Shown: piece after piece, positions 40,114-48,498 of the stretch | Layout of the letters: each line of letters begins with the position of its first letter | Position numbering within the stretch: position 1 is the stretch's first letter | Assembly (NCBI RefSeq): GCF_028736175.1 | Contig: NZ_CP117880.1 | Coordinates: 3,596,001-3,660,000 of the forward strand | Source of the DNA: Sphingobacterium oryzagri | GTDB taxonomy: Bacteria > Bacteroidota > Bacteroidia > Sphingobacteriales > Sphingobacteriaceae | DNA: 64,000 bases | Direction: 5' to 3' | The notes under the pieces: model-generated | What the model was told of the DNA's origin: nothing | The model's input: the letters and a program-made list of their open reading frames with translations, nothing else | The model's database searches: none | Position numbers and translations under genes: made by a program

Positions 40114-40144
40114 CAAATGTAAGATATCATAGTTGCTAAATCAA
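40114..40144 (-). promoter_or_regulatory. Promoter of the candidate small RNA
   Basis: The minus strand reads TTG (40144-40142), 20 bp, then TACATTTG (40121-40114). Both elements and the spacing match the Bacteroidota primary promoter exactly. Confidence 0.6.
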
Positions 40145-40377
40145 TAAAGCATTGCATTTTTACCGATATTTTATTTTTACAGGCTTTATTTTACAATAAA
40201 CAAAAAAAATAAAATCAAATTACCCCAAAAAAACAAGATAGAAAAATACGAAAAGACACAAAAACACAACATACACGAATCATAATCGAACTATCGCAGA
40301 TCAACTTAAAAAATAACAAGCAATAAACGCTAAAAACCAACAAAAAAAACACACCAAAAACAAATTTAGAAGCAGAT

Positions 40378-41547
40378 CTACCTATACTTTTTATTAAACC
40401 AAACCAAAAAACCAGTAACTGGCAAACTCGCACACAGCAAACTAATAAGAAAAGCAAATAATTTACCAGGAAAACCACCAATGGCGCCAATATGTATATC
40501 GTAGTTCATATGCGAGAGTTTATCAGCAACGGAAGCCGTGCGGTATATGCTGCCATCTTGCTCCAGGGGTTGTAAACTGTATCGATCGTAGAAATATTCG
40601 TTATGATTATAAAAAGTTCCGCGATCATGATATACCAACACTTCAATAGGATCATCCTCGTCATGTAAAATGGGCGTCATGTACATGCCTTCTACTTGCT
40701 GATCTTTTTCCAGCGTAAGATACCAGGCTTTGTCCAATGGCGACATATCGCCTTCCCATGCGTTTTCTTTTTGCTGAACATCAGAATGCGGATGGGTATG
40801 CGCTTGTTTTATAATGCCAGCAGATGTAACGAAGTAAATCGCTTTTTCAAACCATGAAAAACTCCACACCAAACCCGTGACGGCTAATATCAAGGCGAAA
40901 ATCAGGCTGTAAAATCCAAACACATTGTGCAGGTCATAATTGACTCGCTTAAATTTACCGCGCCATCTTATCTTAAAACTTTTATCCTTGTTGGCTTTAT
41001 TCCACTTCTTTGGCCACCACATCACAAGGCCACTGATAAGAAGTAGAACAAAAATCAGCGTAAATACACCTACAATAGGCCGACCAATGTCATAGGGCAA
41101 CCAGAGTGCACGGTGACCGTCGATCACAAACTGAAAAAAATCAAATTCATCGCCACCAAGGGTTGTCTGCTGCTTTAAAAAACCACCCGTGTAAGGATTC
41201 ATAAAAACAACCGAAAAACGACTGTTGCCAGCTTCTTCCATAAGATAGCCTACTGCTGCTGCGCCTTCTGCATGACTATAAGTCAAGCCCGTAGGCTGCA
41301 CACCGGGCATATAATGTGCCGCCGTATCCAGTAAAACACTGGGCGGAACATAGGGTTTATCTTGCGCTTCCACAAAACGCCAAGGTTCCAGCACATCTTT
41401 TATCTCCTGTTGAAATGCATAGAAGCAACCTGTTAAACTAACAATAAAAACGACGATGCCTGAAACGAGTCCTAGCCAAAGATGCAGCCAGTCATTTACC
41501 CGTCTAAACGTGCTTTTTCTAATTTTCTCTCTTTTCATTATTGACAA
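40378..41547 (-). CDS. PepSY-associated transmembrane protein
   Basis: A protein of 389 residues with four membrane helices: about 20-42 (LHLWLGLVSGIVVFIVSLTG), about 165-185 (GVFTLIFVLLLISGLVMWWP), about 215-237, and about 362-384. The first is preceded by RRVNDWLHLWLG, the signature of PepSY_TM proteins. Large periplasmic loops carry PepSY-like segments (ALWLPYDIGRPIVG, HIGAIGGFPG). Such proteins often accompany siderophore receptors and may reduce or release iron from chelates. No receptor is adjacent here. Met4 (41538) is an alternative start. A 12-bp inverted repeat covers its promoter (41585-41624), which suggests repression by a dimeric regulator. Confidence 0.85.
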   Translation of the reverse strand: MSIMKREKIRKSTFRRVNDWLHLWLGLVSGIVVFIVSLTGCFYAFQQEIKDVLEPWRFVEAQDKPYVPPSVLLDTAAHYMPGVQPTGLTYSHAEGAAAVGYLMEEAGNSRFSVVFMNPYTGGFLKQQTTLGGDEFDFFQFVIDGHRALWLPYDIGRPIVGVFTLIFVLLLISGLVMWWPKKWNKANKDKSFKIRWRGKFKRVNYDLHNVFGFYSLIFALILAVTGLVWSFSWFEKAIYFVTSAGIIKQAHTHPHSDVQQKENAWEGDMSPLDKAWYLTLEKDQQVEGMYMTPILHDEDDPIEVLVYHDRGTFYNHNEYFYDRYSLQPLEQDGSIYRTASVADKLSHMNYDIHIGAIGGFPGKLFAFLISLLCASLPVTGFLVWFNKKYR

Positions 41548-41584
41548 ACAAGATATTCGCCACGTTGCTTTCTATCCCTTTAAA

Positions 41585-41617
41585 CAAAAATACTTTTGTC
41601 CGCCAAGTGACAGACAA
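41585..41617 (-). promoter_or_regulatory. Promoter of the PepSY gene, overlapped by a palindrome
   Basis: The minus strand shows TATTTTTG (41592-41585), a perfect TAnnTTTG box, with TTG at 41617-41615, 22 bp upstream. The predicted start of transcription is about 33 bp before the PepSY ATG. Confidence 0.5.
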
Positions 41618-41624
41618 AAGTATT
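41589..41624. repeat. 12-bp perfect inverted repeat (operator or terminator)
   Basis: AATACTTTTGTC (41589-41600) and GACAAAAGTATT (41613-41624) are perfect inverted copies with a 12-nt spacer. It overlaps both promoter elements of the PepSY gene. On the minus strand it could also terminate the 111-residue gene upstream, since TTTTTG follows. Confidence 0.6.
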
Positions 41625-41727
41625 AATTGATCCTTTATATCGGATGAAGAACATGTAAACCTGCAGGAGATGAGTTACGATTGAAAACATCAACAGCCAA
41701 AAGAGGCGGCTATGAGCCAAACTTTGT

Positions 41728-42063
41728 TTACTCAAAAAACTGTACATCCCGCAGCACCGTGCCGCTAAAATCTAAACGCTCGGGTTGTAAATTTGCTTCA
41801 TCCGGGAAGACATGGTATACTTCTCCTACTTTAAGAATAGCCAAAACAGATACGCTTTTATGTGGATGCTCCTTACCTACTCGGTACACAATTTCGTCAT
41901 TGTTGCTATCGATGTAACTCATCGAATATACAGGCTGATCTGTCAATACATCGCTGGGATTAGACGTTATTAAATTGCGTAGATATGAAAAAACTTCCTC
42001 GGTCTCGTCGACATTAATATCAGCAAGATTTTTTGATGTCGGAATGAAAAATTGCTTTGCCAT
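41728..42063 (-). CDS. Uncharacterised small acidic protein, 111 residues
   Basis: No family was recognised. There is no signal peptide or membrane segment, so it is probably cytoplasmic. The sequence has a helical N-terminal half (INVDETEEVFSYLRNLI) and a beta-rich second half (VYSMSYIDSNNDEIVYRVGK, VSVLAILKVGEVYHVF). The upstream AGAAAGGAAATAAC has purine-rich bases before the ATG, and the frame is well above random length for its composition, so I consider it real. It is separated from the PepSY gene by 180 bp, including a palindrome that may terminate it. Confidence 0.55.
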   Translation of the reverse strand: MAKQFFIPTSKNLADINVDETEEVFSYLRNLITSNPSDVLTDQPVYSMSYIDSNNDEIVYRVGKEHPHKSVSVLAILKVGEVYHVFPDEANLQPERLDFSGTVLRDVQFFE

Positions 42064-42249
42064 AATGTTATTTCCTTTCTTCTTAATTGGGTAACGTCAA
42101 ACTACTGCAAAATACTATAAAAAAAGCGAAAGACAAAGTGCAAAAAGCGAAAAATGCTTTCGTATCCCATATTTTTATTTTACTTTCAAAGCAGCGTGCG
42201 CAGCACAGCTAAAAACGTAAAACCACCGCTGCACGCTCGACAACACAGC

Positions 42250-43377
42250 ATGAAATCAAAAAATAAAAATCGACTACGGTTAATCGGCTACATCCTTATC
42301 GCGGTCATACTACTCGTTGGCGCCGCGACGGCGATTTTTCTGCATACAGCTCGCTTTGGCAGTTTACCTACGGGAGCCCAACTCGAACGAATAAGCCGTT
42401 CGCCACATTACGTGGAAGGCGAATTTAAGAATACATCGCCGACAACATTGCTGGTTGGTGACAAATCGAGGTTGCAAGGTGTCTGGGAATTTCTATTTAC
42501 CGACGTGAAAGACCTCATTCCGGAGAAGCCGCTGCCCTCCGTCAAAACGAATCTCAACGCCTTGCCTTTGCAGGAAGATTTGATTGTCTGGATGGGCCAT
42601 TCATCGCTGTATTTACATTTGGATAGTGCGCGTATTCTGATTGACCCGGTGCTTGTTTCCGCGTCGCCTGTACCCGGTATTAACGAAGCTTTTCCTGGCA
42701 GCGATATTTATCGGCCGGAAGCTATTCCGTCGATCGATTTACTCCTTATCACACACGATCATTGGGATCATCTCGATTATGAAACTCTCCGCGCGCTGCG
42801 CGATCGCGTAAAAGCAATTGTCTGTCCTTTGGGCGTGAGTGCTCATTTAATCTCCTGGGGCTACGATCCCAAAATTATTCGCGAACTCGATTGGTTTGAC
42901 GCGAGCAATCCACTGCCCAATATGAAATTGACTGCTTTACCAGCTCGACACTTTTCCGGCCGTGGTCTTACGTCTAATAAATCACTTTGGGCTGGCTATA
43001 TGTTGCAGACATCTTTTGGTAACATCTTGCTTTCTGGCGACACCGGGTATGACGAACATTTTAAAAAGATCAAACAACAATTTGGAAATATTGATTTCGC
43101 GATCATGGAAAATGGGCAGTACAACGAAGACTGGCGGTATATTCATATGCTTCCTGAAGACTTGATCAGAGCCATTGATGATTTACAACCAAACCGTTTG
43201 ATGACCGTACATCATTCAAAATATGCGCTCGCACGCCATGCCTGGTATGAGCCTTTGGCAAAAATCGCCGAAGCGGCAAAGGCGAAACAGTACACATTGC
43301 TCACACCAAAAATCGGCGAACCTCTTTTTCTTCGTGATAGCACACAGACTTTTACAAATTGGTGGGAGAAAAACTAG
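42250..43377 (+). CDS. Membrane-anchored metallo-beta-lactamase-fold hydrolase (UlaG/NAPE-PLD-like)
   Basis: I choose the ATG at 42250, which gives a basic start (MKSKNKNRLRLIGYI) and one membrane anchor helix. The frame opens at 42154 but the extra 32 residues look non-coding. The protein has 375 residues. The zinc site is clear: LLITHDHWDHLDYETL (HxHxDH), ALPARHFSGRGL, LLSGDTGYDEHF and, near the end, MTVHHSKYAL. The order and spacing resemble the UlaG/NAPE-PLD group of MBL-fold enzymes, which act on lactone or phosphodiester bonds. The substrate is unknown. The next gene begins 8 bp after its stop, so it leads a three-gene operon. Confidence 0.85.
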   Translation: MKSKNKNRLRLIGYILIAVILLVGAATAIFLHTARFGSLPTGAQLERISRSPHYVEGEFKNTSPTTLLVGDKSRLQGVWEFLFTDVKDLIPEKPLPSVKTNLNALPLQEDLIVWMGHSSLYLHLDSARILIDPVLVSASPVPGINEAFPGSDIYRPEAIPSIDLLLITHDHWDHLDYETLRALRDRVKAIVCPLGVSAHLISWGYDPKIIRELDWFDASNPLPNMKLTALPARHFSGRGLTSNKSLWAGYMLQTSFGNILLSGDTGYDEHFKKIKQQFGNIDFAIMENGQYNEDWRYIHMLPEDLIRAIDDLQPNRLMTVHHSKYALARHAWYEPLAKIAEAAKAKQYTLLTPKIGEPLFLRDSTQTFTNWWEKN

Positions 43378-43385
43378 CACAACCT

Positions 43386-44087
43386 ATGGAAAATGAGGCA
43401 TTGAATCGGCATTATGCAAAACTGTATGCGCACGCTTTGGAAAAATTTAGCACAGATGATTACGAAATAGATACACAACTTGCTGATCCTACAGATACAC
43501 GTTTTGGCATTACACTCGTGATACGCCCCGATCAGGCGACGAAAGACCGCATATCTGCCTTTCTGCAGGCGCTCCAAACCATCGAGCCATCGCAATATTT
43601 TTACCGCCAGTCGGATATGCATATCACCGTGATGTCGATTATCTCCTGCTATGCAGACTTTGCACTCGACACTATTTACCTGCCCGATTACCAGAGCCTG
43701 ATCGAGAAAAGCCTGGCCCGAATACCGCCTTTTCAGATCAGCTTTCGTGGCATTACCGCTTCGCCCTCTTGCGTACTTATTCAAGGCTTTTTTCAGGACG
43801 ATAGCTTAAATGACTTTCGCAACAACTTGCGCGATAACTTCCGCGCATCCGGCCTAGAGCATAGCATCGATCAACGTTACACTATTCGTACCGCGCATGC
43901 TACTGTCTGCAGACTCACCCATCCGCTAACCCACAAACCGGCTTTTTTGGCGTTGCTCGAAAAATACCGTGACCATGACTTTGGCACCTTTACGGTTGAC
44001 CGTATCGAGTTGGTCGCCAACGATTGGTATCAGCGTCACGAAAAAGTACACCTGCTCCATACATTCAGCCTACCGCAGCATGGATAA
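43386..44087 (+). CDS. 2H phosphoesterase-type protein (2'-5' RNA ligase-like)
   Basis: A protein of 233 residues from the ATG at 43386. An upstream Met at 43359 would overlap the previous gene. Two H-x-T motifs are visible: MHITVMSI near residue 80 and TAHATVCRL near residue 180. That is the hallmark of the 2H superfamily, which opens cyclic phosphates or acts on 2'-5' linkages. The segment FGITLVIRPDQATKDRISAF also fits the fold. The protein is cytoplasmic with no signal. It lies between an MBL-fold hydrolase and an alpha/beta hydrolase, with short gaps or overlaps on both sides. The substrate is unknown. It might act on RNA ends or on cyclic phosphate metabolites. Confidence 0.75.
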   Translation: MENEALNRHYAKLYAHALEKFSTDDYEIDTQLADPTDTRFGITLVIRPDQATKDRISAFLQALQTIEPSQYFYRQSDMHITVMSIISCYADFALDTIYLPDYQSLIEKSLARIPPFQISFRGITASPSCVLIQGFFQDDSLNDFRNNLRDNFRASGLEHSIDQRYTIRTAHATVCRLTHPLTHKPAFLALLEKYRDHDFGTFTVDRIELVANDWYQRHEKVHLLHTFSLPQHG

Positions 44088-44748
44088 AGCAATTGTTTCA
44101 GAAAACCAACCGACCGTTTACTTCTTTAGCGGACTTGGCGCTGATGAGCGCGCTTTTCAACGTCTGGATTTGGGTAATGCTGCTATACGCTATATTCAGT
44201 GGCTCGTGCCTGAGAAAGCAGAATCTTTTGCGCAATATGCAGCTCGGTTGCTGCCGCAAATCACCAGCCCCGAACCTATTTTAGTCGGTTTATCTTTTGG
44301 AGGGATAATGGCTTTAGAAGTCGCTAAGCAACTTTCCGTCCAGAAAGTGATCTTGTTGGGATCGGTTAAAAACAAACATGAAATCCCGCCCTATTATCGC
44401 TTTTCAGCACGTATCGGGCTGAACAGATTTATTCCAGTAACCTGGTTGAAAAAGACAAATAAACTTACGTACTGGTTATTCGGCGCGTCGTCTTTAGCAG
44501 ATCAGCGCTTATTGCAGCAAATATTGCACGATACTGATCCAAGATTTCTTACTTGGGCAATGCATCGCCTTGCACTTTGGCAAAACGAAGTCATTCCGAC
44601 CGAAATTATCCATATACATGGCACCGCCGACCATGTATTGCCGTATCGATTTATCAAAAACGCGATTCCTATTGACCAAGCCGGGCATTTCATGACGTTA
44701 AATCGAGCAGAAGAAATTAGCCAACTTTTGCGACGGCTGCTTCACTAA
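44080..44748 (+). CDS. Alpha/beta hydrolase
   Basis: A protein of 222 residues from the ATG at 44080, overlapping the previous stop by 8 bp (ATGGATAA). A longer frame from 43969 lies fully inside the upstream gene in another phase and is rejected. The oxyanion loop VYFFSGLGADERAF, nucleophile elbow GLSFGG (Ser near residue 75), the acid in HIHGTADHVLP and the catalytic His in AGHFMTL are all present. It lacks a signal peptide, so the protein is cytoplasmic. It is the last gene of a three-gene unit, and the substrate cannot be told from the sequence. Confidence 0.8.
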   Translation: MDKAIVSENQPTVYFFSGLGADERAFQRLDLGNAAIRYIQWLVPEKAESFAQYAARLLPQITSPEPILVGLSFGGIMALEVAKQLSVQKVILLGSVKNKHEIPPYYRFSARIGLNRFIPVTWLKKTNKLTYWLFGASSLADQRLLQQILHDTDPRFLTWAMHRLALWQNEVIPTEIIHIHGTADHVLPYRFIKNAIPIDQAGHFMTLNRAEEISQLLRRLLH

Positions 44749-44815
44749 AGCATGACTATGCATTACGTCATCGTTTTGATCGTGAATACATCTTTACAGT
44801 AACGCCTGCTCTTGC

Positions 44816-45988
44816 TTAAAAAAGCTGCGACAGTCCTGCCGCCCTGTACCATGACAAACTTTTGTAATAGGTTTCAACAGCAGCTTCGTCAGCCAGCAGT
44901 CCCGGCACATAGCAAGAGATGCCGGAGAACGTATGTATTGGCTGTCCATTAAAAAAAGGCGTATGCGCTCGATATCGCACTAACTTTTCCATCGTAGCAT
45001 GGATAGGTTGCAACAACGCGTCGTTTTCAAAATTTTGCGTTAGAAAATCCATAAAATCAAAGCTGGTTGTTGGCGAACCAGGAAGAAAATCTAATCGCTG
45101 CAGCTGTCCTATCCGAAAATCAGGATAATGCGGTCGCCGTTGCTGCAACAAATCGAGGGTACGCTGTGCTAATTCTGTTAGATATTGCGTTTCAATAAGC
45201 GCAATCGTCGCAGACTGGTTCAGACCTGTTTGCCCGTTATAATACGTATAAAAGTGTGTTGCCGCACTGCGCAAGCCTTCCGCTATATTCGTACGAAACA
45301 AATCGCGGGTCAAACGATCGTAAGGCATTCCGCTAGCGACCACTTCTGTTGGCGAAGCTAAAATCCAGGCAGCTTTGTCCTTTAACTCAAAGAGCACTTC
45401 GACACTCGCCATAGAACAGGCGTCAAAAATTAGAAAATCCAGGTTGGACGGCAACGCCGTTTTTAGATCCCGGATATCCATTGAACGACCAGCATCATCG
45501 CCAAACGACCGCAAGCGCAACGACGAATATCCGGGCGGCAACCACGATGTAGCATGCGACCACAATATAGCGCCGTAGGAGGCTGCAGGATAACGACTTT
45601 GCATGTCGTTAAAAACGAGCTGCATCACGCGCGGATCGGTAGAATCGTGCTCCGGGTAAGATTTTATTTTTTTGCTTCGAATAAACGGACTGGTATCGTG
45701 CGATATCTCGTACAAAGCGGGCTCCGTGTTGGCCAGTCGGGCGTACACAACGAGATTTCCCTCTTCACCCAAGAAGGCCTCTTCCATCATATTGATGTTG
45801 TCGTACGCTTCGGAAACCAGATTGTTATTGGCAGCGATGTAAACCATAACCGTTCTTGCTTTTTGCACTTCGAGCATGTCTTCTTTTGCACAAGCGCCAA
45901 GCAACAATATGCTCAGCGCAGCGTACAAAACCCCATATAAAGCAGGTAGGAAATTTTTTCTTCTGTGGTATTTATTATTTTTTTGCAT
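44816..45988 (-). CDS. Clostripain-like (family C11) cysteine protease, lipoprotein
   Basis: A protein of 390 residues. The N-terminus ends in ILLLGAC with the lipobox Cys at 33, so it is probably anchored in a membrane, perhaps on the cell surface. The C11 fold is clear from TVMVYIAANNNL, NINMMEEAFLG, the catalytic His145 in GAILWSHATSW (usually a WDHG motif) and the catalytic Cys191 in LIFDACSMASVEV. Family members usually cleave after Arg. It is the last gene of the fimbrillin/nuclease/TonB run, with 18 bp to the upstream endonuclease gene. It may mature surface proteins encoded in the same operon, which is inference. Confidence 0.82.
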   Translation of the reverse strand: MQKNNKYHRRKNFLPALYGVLYAALSILLLGACAKEDMLEVQKARTVMVYIAANNNLVSEAYDNINMMEEAFLGEEGNLVVYARLANTEPALYEISHDTSPFIRSKKIKSYPEHDSTDPRVMQLVFNDMQSRYPAASYGAILWSHATSWLPPGYSSLRLRSFGDDAGRSMDIRDLKTALPSNLDFLIFDACSMASVEVLFELKDKAAWILASPTEVVASGMPYDRLTRDLFRTNIAEGLRSAATHFYTYYNGQTGLNQSATIALIETQYLTELAQRTLDLLQQRRPHYPDFRIGQLQRLDFLPGSPTTSFDFMDFLTQNFENDALLQPIHATMEKLVRYRAHTPFFNGQPIHTFSGISCYVPGLLADEAAVETYYKSLSWYRAAGLSQLF

Positions 45989-46006
45989 GTCGTTTTAAAA
46001 CGAAAC

Positions 46007-47086
46007 TTATATTTTTTTGACGAGGTAGATCAGTGTCGGGAAATGGTCACTGTAGCCGTTAATAAACGTATTCTCGATAAACGTTCGTAGCGGATATCCT
46101 TTATTACTCCGATTCAGACGACCCAGCCGCCCTTCCTGATCTACCAAAAAAGGCCTGTTAAACACTTCTGCTTTCCAAAACGTCAACGTCGAGCGATCTT
46201 CTTGTAATAGACCCGACGATATGATAATCTGATCGAAGAGATTCCAACGCCCCTGGTAAGCCAATGAGCCTATCCCCTTATCAAATAAAGGCCACATCGG
46301 ATTGTATAAACCTGTTGCTTGCACGTCGGCCTTTTTTTTCTTGGCGCCAAGCACCTCGCGCACACTTTTATCGTTCGGATCGTCGTTTAAATCGCCCATC
46401 AGTATGATCTTGGCTTTTGGATCGTCCTGGTAAAGCGAATCCATGATATGGCGAGAAATCGAGGCTGCAAATTCGCGCCGGGGCGACGATTTGCTTCCCC
46501 CGTATCGCGAAGGCCAATGCGCGACAATAATGTGCATTTTCTCGCCTGCCATCATTCCCGAAACCAGCAATTGATCGCGCGTGGTGTAGCCTGGACTTTC
46601 CGGATCGATGTAAGGATAAACCTTTGACGAACGTACTTGGAATAAAGCCGGATTGTACAGTAGTGCAACATCAATCCCCCGTCGGTCTGGCGATTCGTAA
46701 TGCACAATCTGATAGTGCATATCCGCCATACTCGGTCGTGCAACCAGATCTTCCAACACTTGGCGATTTTCAATTTCGGCGACGCCGAGCACCGCCGGCC
46801 CAACCGGACTATGCTCCCGCGCGATCTGACTGATGGCATATGACATGTTCGTTAACTTCTTTTCATACTTTTCATCCGTCCATCGCAACGTCCCTTTTGG
46901 CGTGTACTCATCATCGCCCGTGTTATGCGGGTCGTCCTGCGTATCAAATAAGTTTTCGAGGTTATAAAAAGCGACCGCATACACCTGATATTGCCCTTGC
47001 TGTGCAAAAATAAGCCCCTGATCTGCACCGACAGAACAGAAAAACAAAACAGCAAACCACACACGATATAATCCACATTTTCTCAT
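46007..47086 (-). CDS. Secreted endonuclease/exonuclease/phosphatase-family enzyme
   Basis: A protein of 359 residues with a signal peptide ending GLIFAQ. The EEP (DNase I-like) motifs are intact: FYNLENLFDTQDDP, Glu in GVAEIENRQVLEDL, ILMGDLNDDPND, and the catalytic His in GYSDHFPTLIYL. The LENLFDT start is typical of secreted Bacteroidota nucleases and phosphodiesterases. It should hydrolyse DNA or other phosphodiesters in the periplasm or at the surface. It lies between the DUF5689 lipoprotein gene (17 bp) and the C11 protease gene (18 bp), in the same run as a DRGH nuclease fusion, which strengthens a nucleic-acid theme. Confidence 0.85.
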   Translation of the reverse strand: MRKCGLYRVWFAVLFFCSVGADQGLIFAQQGQYQVYAVAFYNLENLFDTQDDPHNTGDDEYTPKGTLRWTDEKYEKKLTNMSYAISQIAREHSPVGPAVLGVAEIENRQVLEDLVARPSMADMHYQIVHYESPDRRGIDVALLYNPALFQVRSSKVYPYIDPESPGYTTRDQLLVSGMMAGEKMHIIVAHWPSRYGGSKSSPRREFAASISRHIMDSLYQDDPKAKIILMGDLNDDPNDKSVREVLGAKKKKADVQATGLYNPMWPLFDKGIGSLAYQGRWNLFDQIIISSGLLQEDRSTLTFWKAEVFNRPFLVDQEGRLGRLNRSNKGYPLRTFIENTFINGYSDHFPTLIYLVKKI

Positions 47087-47103
47087 GCTTTACTCCTATT
47101 GAT

Positions 47104-48485
47104 TTATTGATTGGGATGAATAATAATCGGTGTGCCACCGCCGTTGCCGCCGCTGCTACCGTCTGCCTGAGCCGTTATGCGGATATTATCCAGCCGGAAG
47201 CCCACCGTATTTGCATCGCCTGCAGAGACAAATTCGATCGTCAGATTGTCTGTGGCAGGCAGGTTTGTCAACGTTACCGTGCGAAACACGTTGTTATCGC
47301 CTTCCGCATTGGTTACGGGTATGCTCGGTATGGTCATGGCTGTACCGTTTACCAATACCCGAATCACGTTTAGGTTACTTGCCGATCCTGCATCAAACAG
47401 ATTTGCCGCAAGCTGATAGCTTAATACCAGATTCGTGCGATTTGCCGTATTGATGCCCGATATCCGCAAGCCCGAGCTGCGATTGGCCGGAAGCCACACG
47501 TGCGCGCCGCTTTGTACGCTTGCCAGGCTGCGGATATCGGCGATACCAGTGGCATCTGCGTAAACCACGGGAGCACGCATATCGAAATCGGTGAAAGCGT
47601 TAATCGTCGGCCTGTTGCCGACGGATATTCGCCCGTCCCGAAAGTTTCTTCGAAAATAACTGCCGTTGTCGGATCAACTGGTGTTCCCGTATCTGGCTGC
47701 CGCCCGTCAAAATTTCGCACATCAGCAAGCGTGCGCATCATCAGCTGCCAGCTACCATTAAAGCGACCCAACATGCCGATTACCGTGCCATAACCAATGG
47801 GCAAGCGATCTGCCGAAAAGGTTGAATATTGACTGGTGCGCACATCCAACGAATTTCCATTTGCATTTCGGATAGGCTCATTCGTTGCCGCATTGTTTGT
47901 TACAAATGCGCGCTCGCCACCGTTCACAAAATAAACGCTATCTACCTGTACCAATCGGCCAACCATATCATCGGTCAGGTTGCGCAAGTCTACGCGCTGC
48001 GGTATGGCACGCGAACCGTCTGGCCAGCCGTTCATATGTGCATGTTGTTGAAAATTCTCCCATGAAATTCGGTTTGCATTGGTTTCTGCATAACCAATTT
48101 GCAGTTCGCCGCCGTAGCGTACCATATAAAGACCTTCCAGATTAACAAAAACCTCTTGACCGACTGCATAGGTATTAAAAATACTAAACTGAGCCACGCC
48201 AAAATTTATCCCACCACTTGCATCTTCCAAGTAAATTTGTTGATAGATATTACCTCCGGCATCACTGCTCGTTACCACGGTGCGCAAGATCAGCGGCTCT
48301 TCGATGCGAATAGGCGCTGTATTGACATGTGCATACCGTGCTTTGACTTCCGCTATGGTGGTATTACTTGGGGGCCAACTATATTCCGGCATCACCAAAG
48401 GCGGCGGCATAAATTCACGCTCGCAACCTACCAATGTCGTCAATAGAACCAAACTGCATATTATCCATTTATTTATCGTATTCAT
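47104..48485 (-). pseudogene. DUF5689-type lipoprotein interrupted by a frameshift
   Basis: From the ATG at 48485 the frame gives a lipoprotein (lipobox LVGC, Cys21) with a DUF5689 domain (about 30-275: TVVTSSDAGGNIYQQIYLED, GQEVFVNLEGLYMVRYGG, DDMVGRLVQVDSVYF), which looks OB-fold-like. After FEETFGTGEYPS (near 47625) this frame turns into unlikely Arg-, Ala- and Cys-rich sequence and stops at 47421. Another frame continues sensibly from about 47620 (GNRPTINAFTDFDMRAP) to 47104. Restoring one missing base between about 47600 and 47630 gives one protein of about 460 residues. The C-terminal part is a beta-rich module shared with the fimbrillin-like protein at 51330-52787. It could be a true mutation, a sequencing error or, less likely, recoding. 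Confidence 0.8.
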
Positions 48486-48498
48486 CGTGTGCTGTATT

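Larger units (their letters stand above)
39739..40377. other. Intergenic region with terminator, hairpins and a candidate small RNA
   Basis: About 640 bp without a convincing protein gene. From left to right it holds the operon terminator (39762-39794), a 12-bp hairpin (39884-39916), a minus-strand small-RNA unit (39974-40144), and a very A-rich stretch (40200-40375) with no structure that I could see. The 91-residue minus frame at 40215-40490 is low-complexity, rich in Phe, Val and Leu, and overlaps the PepSY gene, so I do not call it. Confidence 0.5.

Noticed and set aside
40215..40490. 91-residue minus-strand frame upstream of the candidate small RNA
   Set aside because: Low-complexity sequence rich in Phe, Val and Leu from an A-rich stretch; it overlaps the PepSY gene in another frame.
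43969..44079. Longer N-terminus for the alpha/beta hydrolase
   Set aside because: These 37 codons lie fully inside the 2H phosphoesterase gene in another phase and do not match the family; the ATG at 44080 gives the typical start.
47104..47580. Separate 158-residue gene starting MRAPVV
   Set aside because: It lacks a signal peptide and continues the upstream lipoprotein in another frame; a single frameshifted gene explains it better.
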